NCBI RefSeq assembly: GCF_017743935.1
Contig: NZ_JAGHRE010000007.1
Location: 248,001-312,000 of the forward strand
Direction: 5' to 3'
DNA from: Tropicibacter sp. R16_0
GTDB taxonomy: Bacteria; Pseudomonadota; Alphaproteobacteria; Rhodobacterales; Rhodobacteraceae
Length of the DNA stretch: 64,000 bases
Positions 9,918 through 18,527 of the stretch are shown piece after piece. Both the position numbers and the translations under genes were made by a program. Each line of letters starts with the position of its first letter. The stretch's first letter is position 1. The notes below the pieces were generated by a model. The model did not search any database. It saw only the letters and a list, made by a program, of their open reading frames with translations, and was not told where the DNA came from.

Positions 9918-10853
9918 ATGGCCTTGTTGATTGATATCGGCATCAGTGGATGGATGACCGAAGAGGAGCTGGCCGAGCAGGTCCGCGCGGCCATGCCCCA
10001 GGCAGATGTCCGCACGAGTGCCGATGTGGGCGACCCTGAAGACATCACCATGATGGCCGTGGTCAGCCTGAATGGCGATCGTCCGACCGAGTTTCCGAAC
10101 CTGCAGCTGGTGCAAAAGCTGGGCGCAGGCGTTGAAACCATCGTCAAACACCCCGGCCTGCCCGATCATGTCCGCGTGACGCGCCTAAAGCCGGACGCCC
10201 CGGCGCGCGAGATCGCGGAATGGTTCCTTGCCTACATCCTGCGGGCGCAGCGCAACATGGACAAACACGATTCGGATCAGGCCATCAACGCCTGGGGCCC
10301 GATTGAGCCCCGATACACCCCCGACACCGTGGTTGGTGTTCTGGGCCTGGGCCATATCGGCAGCCGGTCGGCGGGCATGCTGCGGGACGTGGGATTTCAG
10401 GTCAAAGGTTGGAGCCGTTCGCCGAAAGACATCGACGGCGTGGATTGTCGTCACGGCTATGACGCGTTGCCCGGCCTTCTGAGCGAATGCGACTTTGTCT
10501 GCTGTATTCTACCGTCGACACAGGAAACGGTTGGCTTGTTTGATACCACTTTGCTGGCGGCGCTGAAGCCCGGTGCGCAACTGCTGAATGCGGGACGCGG
10601 CGACCTGATTGACGAGGCCGCCCTGATGGCGGCGCTGGATGCAGGTCAATTCGACCGCGCCATTCTGGATGTGGTCAGCGAAGAGCCGCTGCCGTCGAAT
10701 AATCCGCTCTGGACACATCCAAAGGTGGTGATCACGCCGCATGTGTCCGGCTGGCACCTGGGCGACGCGCTCAAGGATGTGGCCGAAAACTATCGCCGAC
10801 TGAGCGCGGGCGAGCAACTGTTGCATGAAGTTGACCGCGACCGCGGCTATTGA
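9918..10853 (+). CDS. Glyoxylate/hydroxypyruvate reductase-like D-2-hydroxyacid dehydrogenase
   Basis: The 311-residue NAD(P)-dependent enzyme has a Rossmann motif GVLGLGHIGSRSAGML, the LNAGRGDLIDEAAL segment with the substrate-binding arginine, and the C-terminal ITPHVSGWH segment with the catalytic histidine. The shape resembles GhrA-type glyoxylate/hydroxypyruvate reductases. The start at 9918 follows an AAGGGGAATGAA ribosome-binding region; an upstream ATG at 9876 gives an untypical extension. Activity on glyoxylate would make it a competitor or overflow route for the glyoxylate genes 3-17 kb away. That link is inferred. Confidence 0.88.
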   Translation: MALLIDIGISGWMTEEELAEQVRAAMPQADVRTSADVGDPEDITMMAVVSLNGDRPTEFPNLQLVQKLGAGVETIVKHPGLPDHVRVTRLKPDAPAREIAEWFLAYILRAQRNMDKHDSDQAINAWGPIEPRYTPDTVVGVLGLGHIGSRSAGMLRDVGFQVKGWSRSPKDIDGVDCRHGYDALPGLLSECDFVCCILPSTQETVGLFDTTLLAALKPGAQLLNAGRGDLIDEAALMAALDAGQFDRAILDVVSEEPLPSNNPLWTHPKVVITPHVSGWHLGDALKDVAENYRRLSAGEQLLHEVDRDRGY

Positions 10854-10868
10854 CGTAGTCGGTTGAGG

Positions 10869-10887
10869 GGTCGGGGCCTACCCGACC
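10869..10887. terminator. Hairpin between convergent genes
   Basis: The stem GGTCGGG / CCCGACC with a 5-base loop sits just past the reductase stop and overlaps the last codons of the convergent LprI-like gene. There is no T-run, so the terminator role is tentative. Confidence 0.4.
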
Positions 10888-11501
10888 TCTTCGATACGGC
10901 AGCTTAGCTCTGCCCCACCGGGGGGCATGAACAGCGCCTCGTCTCCTTTGGTGAACAGAGAGGACGCCCCGCCCAAGAAGGCCTCACTTTCGTATTTTGC
11001 ACCAGAGCCTGTGGGAACGGACGGAAGGGCGACGGCCATGTCGCGCCATTTCATCACCGCCATCGGAGCACTGGAGTTGATGAAGACCACGCCGACGGCT
11101 GCGTCGAACCCGCCACACGCCAGAACTTTCGGGCCGATACTGACCCCGGCCGCATCGTCGCTGCGCGCATTGGCGTAGCCGGTTCTCAAATCCATGATGC
11201 GAAAAGCGTATTCGTTGGCGACGCAAGTGTCCAAACCCAACGAAGATTTCCAACACTCATCCCGCCCTTTGATCCAGCCGCGTTGCATCGCCTTCAATTC
11301 GTTCAGCCGCGCACCGGAAACATCTGCAACTGCCAACTGGTAGAGGCGCGTAACTTCGACATCAAGCTCGGCCAATTCATCCGAACTGCACACGGCTGTC
11401 TCTGCATCGCTTTGCGCCTTGGCACAGTCAAAAGACGGATCAGCGGCGAAAGCCCAAGTGGCACATAGAGCCGATAACGTCGCCAGATACCAAGGTTTCA
11501 T
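10878..11501 (-). CDS. Secreted LprI-MliC type lysozyme-inhibitor-like protein
   Basis: The 207-residue protein has a Sec signal peptide (cleavage after AFA). An N-terminal LprI/DUF1311-like domain (FDCAKAQSDAETAVCSSDELAELD, MQRGWIKGRDEC) is followed by a C-terminal MliC-like domain (ACGG, VVFINSSAPMAVM, GGASSLFTKGDEALFM). Both families include periplasmic inhibitors of c-type lysozyme, though many DUF1311 proteins have no proven role. Seven cysteines in the mature part suggest disulphides. A GGAGGAG ribosome-binding site precedes the start. It is monocistronic. Confidence 0.8.
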   Translation of the reverse strand: MKPWYLATLSALCATWAFAADPSFDCAKAQSDAETAVCSSDELAELDVEVTRLYQLAVADVSGARLNELKAMQRGWIKGRDECWKSSLGLDTCVANEYAFRIMDLRTGYANARSDDAAGVSIGPKVLACGGFDAAVGVVFINSSAPMAVMKWRDMAVALPSVPTGSGAKYESEAFLGGASSLFTKGDEALFMPPGGAELSCRIEEVG

Positions 11502-11621
11502 GTCGCTCCTCCCGATACGCGGACAGTCGCGAAAAAGCCTAGGCGAGATCTCTCGGAAATCAATCCTGTAACTGGCATGCGGCGTGTTTGCCCGGTCAGC
11601 AACGTAAAGGCTGAACGCAAC

Positions 11622-11698
11622 CGCAGCGCCGCGTTTTTCGCGGCGCTGCCTGGCCCAACGGGAGGTCGGCCCGTCAGGGCTGTACCGACGGGCGGGAG
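11622..11698 (+). repeat. Dispersed palindromic repeat, copy A
   Basis: A perfect 11-bp GC hairpin (GCAGCGCCGCG / CGCGGCGCTGC, loop TTTTT) is followed by the core GGCCCAACGGGAGG at 11652-11665, a second stem and the end GACGGGCGGGAG at 11687-11698. It lies between gcvH and the LprI-like gene. Read on the minus strand it may also terminate gcvH. Confidence 0.85.
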
Positions 11699-11716
11699 TT
11701 CTTCTGGATCTCGGGA

Positions 11717-12076
11717 TCAGCTGATGAAATCGTTGTACCCGGCCTCGTCCATGTAATCATCCATAGGCGACAGATCGGATGGCTTCATTTTGAAGAACCA
11801 AGCCTCGCCGGTCGGGTCTTCGTTGACGCGTCCGGGTGCGTCAACCAGGGCTTCGTTGACCTCGACGATCTCGCCGTCCAGCGGCGCCAGAATGTCCGAG
11901 GCCGCCTTGACGCTTTCGATGACAACGATCTCGTCGTCTTTGGACACTTCGGTGCCTTCTTCAGGCAGTTCGATGAACACCACATCCCCCAACTGCTCGG
12001 CGGCATGCGCGGTGATGCCCACCACAATCAAATCACCCTCAGGCAGCAACCATTCATGTTCTTCGGTATACTTCAT
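11717..12076 (-). CDS. gcvH: Glycine cleavage system H protein
   Basis: This 119-residue lipoyl carrier shuttles the aminomethyl group of glycine between the P, T and L proteins of the glycine cleavage complex. The lipoylation site is Lys57 in IESVKAASDI, and the flanking LGDVVFIELPEEG and APLDGEIVEVNEAL blocks are canonical. The ATG at 12076 is chosen because the family starts MKYTEEHEWL. Neither gcvT nor gcvP is next to it, although these genes usually form one operon. It is bracketed by two inverted copies of the dispersed repeat. Whether it is the only gcvH in the genome cannot be seen here. Confidence 0.95.
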   Translation of the reverse strand: MKYTEEHEWLLPEGDLIVVGITAHAAEQLGDVVFIELPEEGTEVSKDDEIVVIESVKAASDILAPLDGEIVEVNEALVDAPGRVNEDPTGEAWFFKMKPSDLSPMDDYMDEAGYNDFIS

Positions 12077-12379
12077 TTTCGTTTTCCCTGTTTGTCCCCT
12101 GGGTTCGGGATTGTCCTGCGAGGGTCGCCTGTGGGTCAAACGAACCCCTTTTATCCCATGAACCCACCCGCACCGTACTGACGGCAAATCTCAGCGACAA
12201 GACCCAACTGCCCCACCTCGAAGCACTCCCGCCCGTCGTCAATGCCCCTTGCGGGACATCTCCTCCCGTTGGGCCAGGCTCATGTGGGCTTTGCCCACAT
12301 GAGCCTGGCCCCCGCCGTCCGCAGGACGCAAGGCCGACAGGCCGCGCAGTTGGTATACTGGTGCTCTCTGGTTGGTAGC
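12077..12379. other. Gene-free stretch upstream of gcvH
   Basis: This 303-base stretch has no coding sequence. Its right half is repeat copy B (12226-12349). The remaining 150 bases next to gcvH should hold the gcvH promoter. I looked for the conserved cores of a glycine riboswitch and did not find them. Confidence 0.6.
12226..12349 (-). repeat. Dispersed palindromic repeat, copy B
   Basis: Read on the minus strand it has a 36-base outer segment (12314-12349), a perfect 18-bp hairpin (arms 12293-12310 and 12272-12289, 3-base loop), the core GGCCCAACGGGAGG (12262-12275), a small hairpin and the end GACGGGCGGGAG (12226-12237). The outer segment is identical to that of copy E. It lies just past the stop of the gene at 12380 and may act as its terminator. 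Confidence 0.9.
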
Positions 12380-12727
12380 TTAAGGGGTCAACAACCAGGT
12401 GCCATTTGCATCTTGGCACCACCGCGTGCGGATCTCCCGCGACTGCGGCGCACCTTTGGGAAACACGAAATGCTGCAGGTACACGCAGCTGCCCTGCCGT
12501 GCCCGGAGTTTCACCGTCCCCTTCGAGTTCGAATCCGGATTGCTCCACGACAACTGCCGACCCACGCTTGGAATGCCGTTGACAAACAGCTGATCCACCG
12601 TGGCCTGCATTACCTTGTAGTCACCTGGTGTAAGCCCGATCTCGCTGATGATCCGAGACAAGGGTTTGGCTTGTGCCGCAACGGCCAACACCGTCGACAG
12701 AAAAACGACCGAAATCAAATGCTTCAT
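12380..12727 (-). CDS. Small secreted protein resembling the 17-kDa surface antigen C-terminus
   Basis: The 115-residue protein has a signal peptide (MKHLISVVFLSTVLAVAAQA). The second half has the pattern LSWSNPDSNSKGTVKLR, then two Cys and a final CQDANGTWLL, like the C-terminal module of rickettsial 17-kDa/RT0821-type surface antigens. The match is by pattern only. The ATG at 12727 is preceded by GAGG; longer in-frame starts would bury the signal peptide. It is monocistronic, with repeat copy B directly downstream. Function unknown. Confidence 0.75.
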   Translation of the reverse strand: MKHLISVVFLSTVLAVAAQAKPLSRIISEIGLTPGDYKVMQATVDQLFVNGIPSVGRQLSWSNPDSNSKGTVKLRARQGSCVYLQHFVFPKGAPQSREIRTRWCQDANGTWLLTP

Positions 12728-12940
12728 TGCTGCCTCAAATGCTCCTGATGGTTCGATCACACAGCTCCAGCGCATCGAACACAGTCCTTGCCCCATCGTT
12801 ACACGGCCCGCGTCGGCTTGTCCAAACCCCCAAATGCAAATCTTCAAAATATCCAAAAGAAAGCTATCCGATTAACCCGCCTTTCCAGCCAATCGTCATT
12901 CCCCGCATAGTGCCCCCAACTCTCAGGACACGAGGCATTC

Positions 12941-13771
12941 ATGGCACATCCCACCTACTACGCCCCAACCGGCGGCCACCCCGGACAAGACCAGCTTTTG
13001 ACCGACCGCGCCATGTTCACCAATGCCTATGCCGTCATTCCAAAAGGCACGATGCGCGACATCGTCACCAGCTTTCTGCCCTTCTGGGACAAGACCCGCG
13101 TTTGGGTTCTGGCCCGTCCGATGAGCGGCTTTGCCGAGACCTTCTCGCATTACATCATGGAGGTTCAGCCCGGCGGTGGCAGCACCCGCCCCGAAACCGA
13201 CCCAAATGCCCAAGGTGTGCTCTTTGTAGTCGAGGGAGCGGTGACTCTGACCATCAACGGCACCGATCACGTGCTTGAGGTCGGCGGCTATGCCTATCTG
13301 CCCGCAGGCTGCGATTGGCGTCTGCAAAACCACGCTGGACCGGCTGCACGGTTCCACTGGATCCGCAAAGCGTATCAGGCGGTTGACGGCATCGACGCGC
13401 CGGAACCCTTTGTGACCCGGGATCAGGATGTTGCCCCGAATGAAATGCCAGGGACCGAGGGGCGCTGGTCCACCACCCGGTTTGTCGATCCCCAAGACCT
13501 GCGCCACGACATGCACGTCAACATCGTCAATTTCCTGCCAGGCGGGGTCATTCCATTCGCCGAAACCCATGTGATGGAACATGGGCTCTATGTGCTCGAG
13601 GGCAAGGCAGTCTATCGGCTGAACCAGGACTGGGTCGAGGTCGAGGCCGGCGATTACATGTGGCTGCGCGCCTTTTGCCCACAGGCTTGTTATGCCGGCG
13701 GCCCCGGTCCGTTCCGCTATCTGTTGTACAAAGACGTCAATCGCCACATGCCTCTGTCCCCGCCGCGCTAA
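12941..13771 (+). CDS. allE: (S)-ureidoglycine aminohydrolase
   Basis: This 276-residue bicupin hydrolyses (S)-ureidoglycine to (S)-ureidoglycolate and ammonia, the penultimate step of ureide degradation. The C-terminal cupin carries the metal-site motif ETHVMEHGLYVLEGKAVY, followed by GDYMWLRAF, PQACYAGG and FRYLLYKDVNR, which match the YlbA/AllE family (Mn-dependent). The N-terminal cupin is degenerate. The start has GAGG upstream. Its product feeds AllA at 22233-22724, and it sits 1.4 kb from the glyoxylate-assimilating bhc operon. Confidence 0.93.
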   Translation: MAHPTYYAPTGGHPGQDQLLTDRAMFTNAYAVIPKGTMRDIVTSFLPFWDKTRVWVLARPMSGFAETFSHYIMEVQPGGGSTRPETDPNAQGVLFVVEGAVTLTINGTDHVLEVGGYAYLPAGCDWRLQNHAGPAARFHWIRKAYQAVDGIDAPEPFVTRDQDVAPNEMPGTEGRWSTTRFVDPQDLRHDMHVNIVNFLPGGVIPFAETHVMEHGLYVLEGKAVYRLNQDWVEVEAGDYMWLRAFCPQACYAGGPGPFRYLLYKDVNRHMPLSPPR

Positions 13772-13850
13772 TAGAGGCGTCAGGGGTTCACAGGCCGCGC
13801 GAAATTTGGTCAAACAGAGTCATTGCATTCGAAATGACGGAGTTTGGTCG

Positions 13851-14198
13851 ATGAAAATCCGCGCAACAGTTCCTGTTCTGCTGGCAGCCCTTGCTGTCGC
13901 GGGCTGCGAGGCCACCACTTTGACCAAGCCGGAGTATCCCACCAAATCTGTGGGTGTGCTGAGCCGCACGTGGGAAGTGGTTCAGGTCGCGGACACCCCG
14001 GTCACCTACCGGGCGACGCGCGATTGGAACAAACTCAACCCTTATGGCCCGCCGCCGCGCCGCCGCAGCCTGCAAGCGGCAACGGCCATTCAGCAGGCCA
14101 CCGGATGCCGGGTGATCTGGTCGAGCATGTATGAAAACATCTCGGGCCAGTTCTATTCTCAGGTCAGCTGCCCGCCGAGCGTCGCCTCGGGCAGTTAA
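13851..14198 (+). CDS. Small lipoprotein of unknown function
   Basis: The 115-residue protein has a signal peptide ending in the lipobox LAVAGC, so it is probably anchored at Cys19. The mature part contains two more Cys (GCRVIW and VSCPPS) that may pair, and a basic stretch (PPPRRR). The stop codon overlaps that of the convergent bhcR. I recognise no family; a role in the neighbouring pathways is not implied by the sequence. Confidence 0.75.
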   Translation: MKIRATVPVLLAALAVAGCEATTLTKPEYPTKSVGVLSRTWEVVQVADTPVTYRATRDWNKLNPYGPPPRRRSLQAATAIQQATGCRVIWSSMYENISGQFYSQVSCPPSVASGS

Positions 14199-15022
14199 AC
14201 CGACGCCCCCATTGAAATCGACAATGTGCGCGCAGCGGATTTGACCGCTTGTGCCAACCCTTCGATGTCTTCATCCGTGACCCGAACGGTCGGGCCTGAC
14301 ACCGATATGCCCGCGACCGGCTCGCCAAAGGCGTCGAACACGGGCGCGGCGATGCAGCGCATACCGTCTGTTTTCTCATCTGCGTCAAAGGCATAGCCGC
14401 GATCTCGGCTGTTCTTCAGGTCTTCGATCAGGGCGTTGGGTTGGGTTAGCGTCTGTGCCGTGTAGGGAGTCAGCGGCCGCGCCGACAAGATCGCGTCGCG
14501 CCGATCCTCAGCCATGAAGGCCAGCAGCGCCTTGCCAATGCCCGAGGCATGCATTTCCGACACCGTACCGGGCGGGAAGAAGGCCCGGATGTTGGAATGC
14601 GTCTCGACCTGGCTGACGAACATCACCTCTCCATTGCGCTCGATGCCAAGGTTTGCGGTCTCTCCGGTTTCTTGCATCAGGGCGCGCAGGATGGGCCGCG
14701 CCCGTTCAACAAGGCTAGTGCGGCGCAGGAACGTCGCGCCGATCAGGAACGCCCCCGGCCCAACACTCCACAGCTGCGCCCGGTCGTCGAAATCCACAAG
14801 CTCGCGGTTTTGAAACGTCACCAAGACGCGATAGACCGTGGCCGGGGATTGCCCAAGGTCCGAGGCCAGGTCGGTCAGAGTGACCGCTCCCAGCTCCCCC
14901 AACCGCTGCAGCACAACGATGGCGCGATCCAGTGATTTGATGGTGTTCTGCTCGGTCTTGTCATGCCATCCGCGGGGGCGCCCACGCGAGCGTTTGTCGG
15001 TCGATTCCACTGGGTCATTCAT
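14195..15022 (-). CDS. bhcR: IclR-family regulator of the beta-hydroxyaspartate cycle
   Basis: The 275-residue protein has a basic N-terminus, a winged helix-turn-helix (SLDRAIVVLQRLGELGAVTL, QSPATVYRVLVTF) and a C-terminal IclR effector domain (SEMHASGIGKALLAFM, AGISVSGP). In other Rhodobacterales the IclR protein divergent from bhcABCD controls that operon in response to glyoxylate; identification here rests on family and position. The ATG at 15022 has GAGG eight bases upstream; a GTG at 15025 is the alternative. It diverges from bhcA across a 164-bp AT-rich region with a strong inverted repeat. Confidence 0.9.
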   Translation of the reverse strand: MNDPVESTDKRSRGRPRGWHDKTEQNTIKSLDRAIVVLQRLGELGAVTLTDLASDLGQSPATVYRVLVTFQNRELVDFDDRAQLWSVGPGAFLIGATFLRRTSLVERARPILRALMQETGETANLGIERNGEVMFVSQVETHSNIRAFFPPGTVSEMHASGIGKALLAFMAEDRRDAILSARPLTPYTAQTLTQPNALIEDLKNSRDRGYAFDADEKTDGMRCIAAPVFDAFGEPVAGISVSGPTVRVTDEDIEGLAQAVKSAARTLSISMGASV

Positions 15023-15105
15023 CACGCCACCTCAACAACGAAAATCCATTTCATCATGTGAAAAATTCAACCGCCTGACAAGAAACAATTTTTCCTCGAT
15101 CTGCG

Positions 15106-15128
15106 TTTTTGAAATATTTTTTCAAAAA
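15106..15128. promoter_or_regulatory. Candidate BhcR operator
   Basis: A perfect 9-bp inverted repeat, TTTTTGAAA / TTTCAAAAA with spacer TATTT, lies in the bhcR-bhcA divergent region, 58 bases before the bhcA start. A second related half (GAAAAATTCAA) is at about 15060. IclR proteins bind such palindromes. Binding is inferred. Confidence 0.55.
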
Positions 15129-15186
15129 AATTGCTGATGCGCGCACCCTCTCCTACGCTGGATCCCAAGCAATCAAGGAGACGGCC

Positions 15187-16374
15187 ATGAGCCATCAAAA
15201 TCCTCTGTTCATTCCAGGCCCCACCAATATTCCCGAAGTGGTGCGCAAGGCCTGCGACATGCCCAGCATCGACCACCGCTCGTCGCTGTTTGGTGACATC
15301 CTGCATCCCGCCCGCGCGGGTGTGCGTCAGGTTTTGAAAAGCAATTCGGCCGAGGTGTTTCTCTTCCCAGCCTCGGGCACCGGCGGCTGGGAGACGGCGA
15401 TCTGCAATACGCTGTCTCCCGGTGACGCTGTTCTGGTCGCGCGCAATGGCATGTTCTCGCATCGCTGGATCGACATGTGCCAGCGTCACGGGTTGGACGT
15501 TCAGATCGTTGAAACCCGCTGGGGGGACGGCATTGATGCGGCCCGCTACGAAGAAATCTTGACCGCCGACACCACTCACCAGATCAAGGCGGTTCTGGCG
15601 ACGCACAACGAGACGGCAACTGGCGTCCGCTCGGACATCGCCGCGATCCGTCGCGCCATCACCAGTGCAGGCCACCCGGCGCTGTTCTTTGTCGACGGCG
15701 TCAGCTCCATCGGGTCGATGGACTTCCGGTTTGACGACTGGGGCGTTGATGTGGCCGTGACCGGGTCGCAAAAGGGGTTCATGCTGCCCGCTGGTCTCGC
15801 AATCGTGGGCTTCAGCGCCAAGGCATTGGCCGCAGTTGAGACTGCCAAACTGCCCCGCACCTTCTTTGACGTGCGCGACATGGCCGCCGGGTATGCCAAC
15901 AACGCCTATCCCTATACGCCCGCTGTGGGGTTGATGAACGGGTTGAAATTGACCACGCAGATGCTGCTGGACGAAGGGTTGGAAAACGTCTTTGCCCGTC
16001 ATCAGCGCATCGCCGAAGGGGTTCGCAGTGCGATCCGCGCTTGGGGGCTCGAGCTCTGTGCCGCCTCGCCAGACGTCGCATCCGATACCGTGAGTGCGGT
16101 TCTGACACCGGGCATCAACGGCACCGACATCGTGGCCCATGCTGCCGAAACCTATGGCACCGCCTTTGGCGTGGGGCTCGGAGAGGTCGCGGGCAAGCTG
16201 TTCCGTATCGGGCACCTCGGGTCGATGACCGACGTCATGGCGCTTTCTGGGATCGCCACGGCCGAGATGTGCATGGCTGATCTGGGGATGAACATCCAAC
16301 TCGGGTCCGGCGTGGCTGCAGCGCAAGAATTCTATCGCCAATCCCACGCCCACCCACAGCAGGACGCCGCGTGA
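15187..16374 (+). CDS. bhcA: L-aspartate:glyoxylate aminotransferase
   Basis: This 395-residue PLP enzyme of the alanine:glyoxylate/serine:pyruvate aminotransferase family (class V fold) makes glycine from glyoxylate, with aspartate as amino donor, regenerating oxaloacetate in the beta-hydroxyaspartate cycle. The Schiff-base lysine is Lys196 in GSQKGFMLPAG; FIPGPTNIPE and ASGTGGWETA bind cofactor and substrate. The ATG at 15187 follows an AAGGAG site. It is the first gene of bhcABCD, and its stop overlaps the bhcB start by one base. Confidence 0.95.
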   Translation: MSHQNPLFIPGPTNIPEVVRKACDMPSIDHRSSLFGDILHPARAGVRQVLKSNSAEVFLFPASGTGGWETAICNTLSPGDAVLVARNGMFSHRWIDMCQRHGLDVQIVETRWGDGIDAARYEEILTADTTHQIKAVLATHNETATGVRSDIAAIRRAITSAGHPALFFVDGVSSIGSMDFRFDDWGVDVAVTGSQKGFMLPAGLAIVGFSAKALAAVETAKLPRTFFDVRDMAAGYANNAYPYTPAVGLMNGLKLTTQMLLDEGLENVFARHQRIAEGVRSAIRAWGLELCAASPDVASDTVSAVLTPGINGTDIVAHAAETYGTAFGVGLGEVAGKLFRIGHLGSMTDVMALSGIATAEMCMADLGMNIQLGSGVAAAQEFYRQSHAHPQQDAA

Positions 16375-17339
16375 TGAAGGATCTGACCATGACCTTACCG
16401 ACCTATCTGGACGTGATTGCTGCACATGACCGCATCTCGCCCCATATCCACCGGACCCCCGTGCTGACGTCCAGCTACTTTGACGACCTGACCGGCGCAC
16501 AACTGTTCTTTAAATGCGAGAACCTGCAAAAGGCCGGGGCCTTCAAGGTGCGCGGTGCCTCCAATGCGGTCTTTGGCCTGGATGACGAGGGCGCGAAACG
16601 TGGCGTTGCCACGCACAGCTCGGGCAACCATGCGCTTTCGCTGTCTTATGCGGCCGGGCGGCGCGGCATCCCGTGCCACGTGGTCATGCCGCGCACCGCA
16701 CCGGACGCCAAAAAGGCGGCAGTGCGTGGATACGGTGGGGTGATCACCGAATGCGAACCCTCGACCAGCAGCCGCGAAGAGACCTTTGCCCGCATCCATC
16801 AAGAAACCGGTGCCGATTTCGTCCACCCATACAACGACCCGCGCGTGATCGCCGGGCAAGGCACCTGCTCGCGGGAATTGATGGAGCAGACCGACGGCTT
16901 GGACGCCGTGATTGCCCCCATCGGCGGTGGCGGCATGGTCTCGGGCACCTGCCTGTGGATGAGCCACGCCGCCCCCGAAACCGCGATCTATGCGGCTGAG
17001 CCCGAGCAGGCCGATGATGCCTATCGCAGCTTCAAAGCGGGTCACATCATCGCAGATGACGCACCCCAGACCGTGGCCGACGGTCTGAAAGTGCCGCTGA
17101 AAGAGAACACCTGGCACTTTGTCCAGAACCACGTGACGGACATCTTGACCGCCAGCGAGGACGAGATCGTCGCGGCCATGAAACTCGCCTGGCAGCGGAT
17201 GAAGATCGTGCTGGAACCCTCCAGCGCTGTGCCGCTGGCCACCATCCTGAAAAATCCCGGCGTCTTTGTCGGCAAACGCGTGGGCGTGATCATCACCGGC
17301 GGCAACGTCGACATGGATCGCCTGCCCTGGATGGATTGA
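16374..17339 (+). CDS. bhcB: Beta-hydroxyaspartate dehydratase
   Basis: This 321-residue fold-type II PLP enzyme of the serine/threonine dehydratase family eliminates water from (2R,3S)-beta-hydroxyaspartate to give iminosuccinate. The PLP lysine is Lys58 in AGAFKVRGASNAV; the substrate loop SSGNHALSLSYAAG and the phosphate-binding GGGG in APIGGGGMVSG are intact. The start at 16374 is taken from the TGATG overlap with bhcA; an internal ATG at 16389 is possible. The assignment as BhcB rather than a generic threonine dehydratase rests on the operon. Confidence 0.94.
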   Translation: MKDLTMTLPTYLDVIAAHDRISPHIHRTPVLTSSYFDDLTGAQLFFKCENLQKAGAFKVRGASNAVFGLDDEGAKRGVATHSSGNHALSLSYAAGRRGIPCHVVMPRTAPDAKKAAVRGYGGVITECEPSTSSREETFARIHQETGADFVHPYNDPRVIAGQGTCSRELMEQTDGLDAVIAPIGGGGMVSGTCLWMSHAAPETAIYAAEPEQADDAYRSFKAGHIIADDAPQTVADGLKVPLKENTWHFVQNHVTDILTASEDEIVAAMKLAWQRMKIVLEPSSAVPLATILKNPGVFVGKRVGVIITGGNVDMDRLPWMD

Positions 17340-17363
17340 AGAGACGCAATGAGGATTGAACCA

Positions 17364-18527
17364 ATGAACGCACCTGCAAAATTCGACGGCCTTGAAGTGG
17401 GCTTTGACATCCCCGCCCTGCCCGGAATGGCCGAGGCCGATATTCAGACCCCTGCGCTGGTCCTCGATCTGGACGCGCTGGAACGCAACATCACCAAGAT
17501 GGGAGAGCTCGCGGCACAGATGGGCGTGCGCCACCGGGTTCACGGCAAGATGCACAAATCGGTCGACGTGGCGCTGCTGCAGGAAAAGCTGGGCAACTCC
17601 TGCGGTGTGTGCTGTCAAAAGGTCAGCGAGGCCGAGGTCTTTGCCCGTGGCGGCATCAAGGATGTGCTGGTGTCGAACCAGGTCCGCGACCCGGCCAAGA
17701 TCGACCGCCTGGCCCGGCTGCCCAAACTGGGTGCGCGGACCCTGGTTTGTGTCGATGATCTGGCCAATGTTGCCGATCTCAGCGAGGCCGCGACCCGCCA
17801 TGGCACCGAGATTGAATGCCTGGTGGAAATAGACTGTGGCGCAGGGCGCTGCGGTGTGACCACCACCCCGCAAGTGGTGGAAATTGCGCAGGCCATCGAC
17901 GCAGCATCGGGGCTGAAATTCTCGGGCATCCAAGCCTATCAAGGCGCAATGCAGCACATGGACAGCTATGAGGATCGTCGCGAGAAGATCGACATCGCCG
18001 TGGCCATGGTTCGCGATGCTGTGGATGCGCTGGCAGCCCTTGGGCTGGACTGTGATATCGTCGGCGGTGGCGGCACAGGCAGCTACTATTTCGAGGGCGC
18101 ATCGGGCGTCTACAACGAGCTTCAGTGCGGCTCATACGCCTTTATGGACGCCGATTATGGTCGCATCCTGGATAAGGACGGCAAGCGGATTGATGACGGC
18201 GAATGGGAAAACGCGCTGTTCATCCTGACCTCGGTCATGAGCCACGCCAAAGCCGATCTGGCGGTTGTGGACGCGGGTCTGAAAGCACAGTCAGTGGACA
18301 GCGGGCTACCAGTGGTCTTTGGCCGCGATGACGTGACCTATGCCAAATGCTCGGACGAACACGGCGTGATCTCGGACCCTGATGCAGTGCTCAAGGTCAA
18401 CGACAAGCTGCGGCTGGTGCCCGGTCACTGTGACCCCACCTGCAACGTGCACGATTGGTACGTGGGCGTGCGCGGCGGCAAGGTCGAGGTTGTCTGGCCG
18501 ATCTCGGCGCGCGGCAAGGCGTTCTGA
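17364..18527 (+). CDS. bhcC: Beta-hydroxyaspartate aldolase
   Basis: This 387-residue fold-type III PLP enzyme related to D-threonine aldolases condenses glycine with glyoxylate to (2R,3S)-beta-hydroxyaspartate, the carbon-carbon bond-forming step. The predicted PLP lysine is Lys62 in VHGKMHKS, with a second lysine at 65. The C-terminal PGHCDPTCN segment carries the family's metal ligands (His, Cys). The start at 17364 is preferred because GAGG lies nine bases upstream. A hairpin follows immediately after the stop. Confidence 0.95.
   Translation: MNAPAKFDGLEVGFDIPALPGMAEADIQTPALVLDLDALERNITKMGELAAQMGVRHRVHGKMHKSVDVALLQEKLGNSCGVCCQKVSEAEVFARGGIKDVLVSNQVRDPAKIDRLARLPKLGARTLVCVDDLANVADLSEAATRHGTEIECLVEIDCGAGRCGVTTTPQVVEIAQAIDAASGLKFSGIQAYQGAMQHMDSYEDRREKIDIAVAMVRDAVDALAALGLDCDIVGGGGTGSYYFEGASGVYNELQCGSYAFMDADYGRILDKDGKRIDDGEWENALFILTSVMSHAKADLAVVDAGLKAQSVDSGLPVVFGRDDVTYAKCSDEHGVISDPDAVLKVNDKLRLVPGHCDPTCNVHDWYVGVRGGKVEVVWPISARGKAF

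Noticed and set aside
12077-12225. Glycine riboswitch upstream of gcvH.
   Set aside because: Conserved aptamer cores were not found on the minus strand.
15067-16500. A 477-codon open frame on the minus strand across bhcA.
   Set aside because: Runs through the bhcA coding strand and the bhcR-bhcA promoter; no domain.
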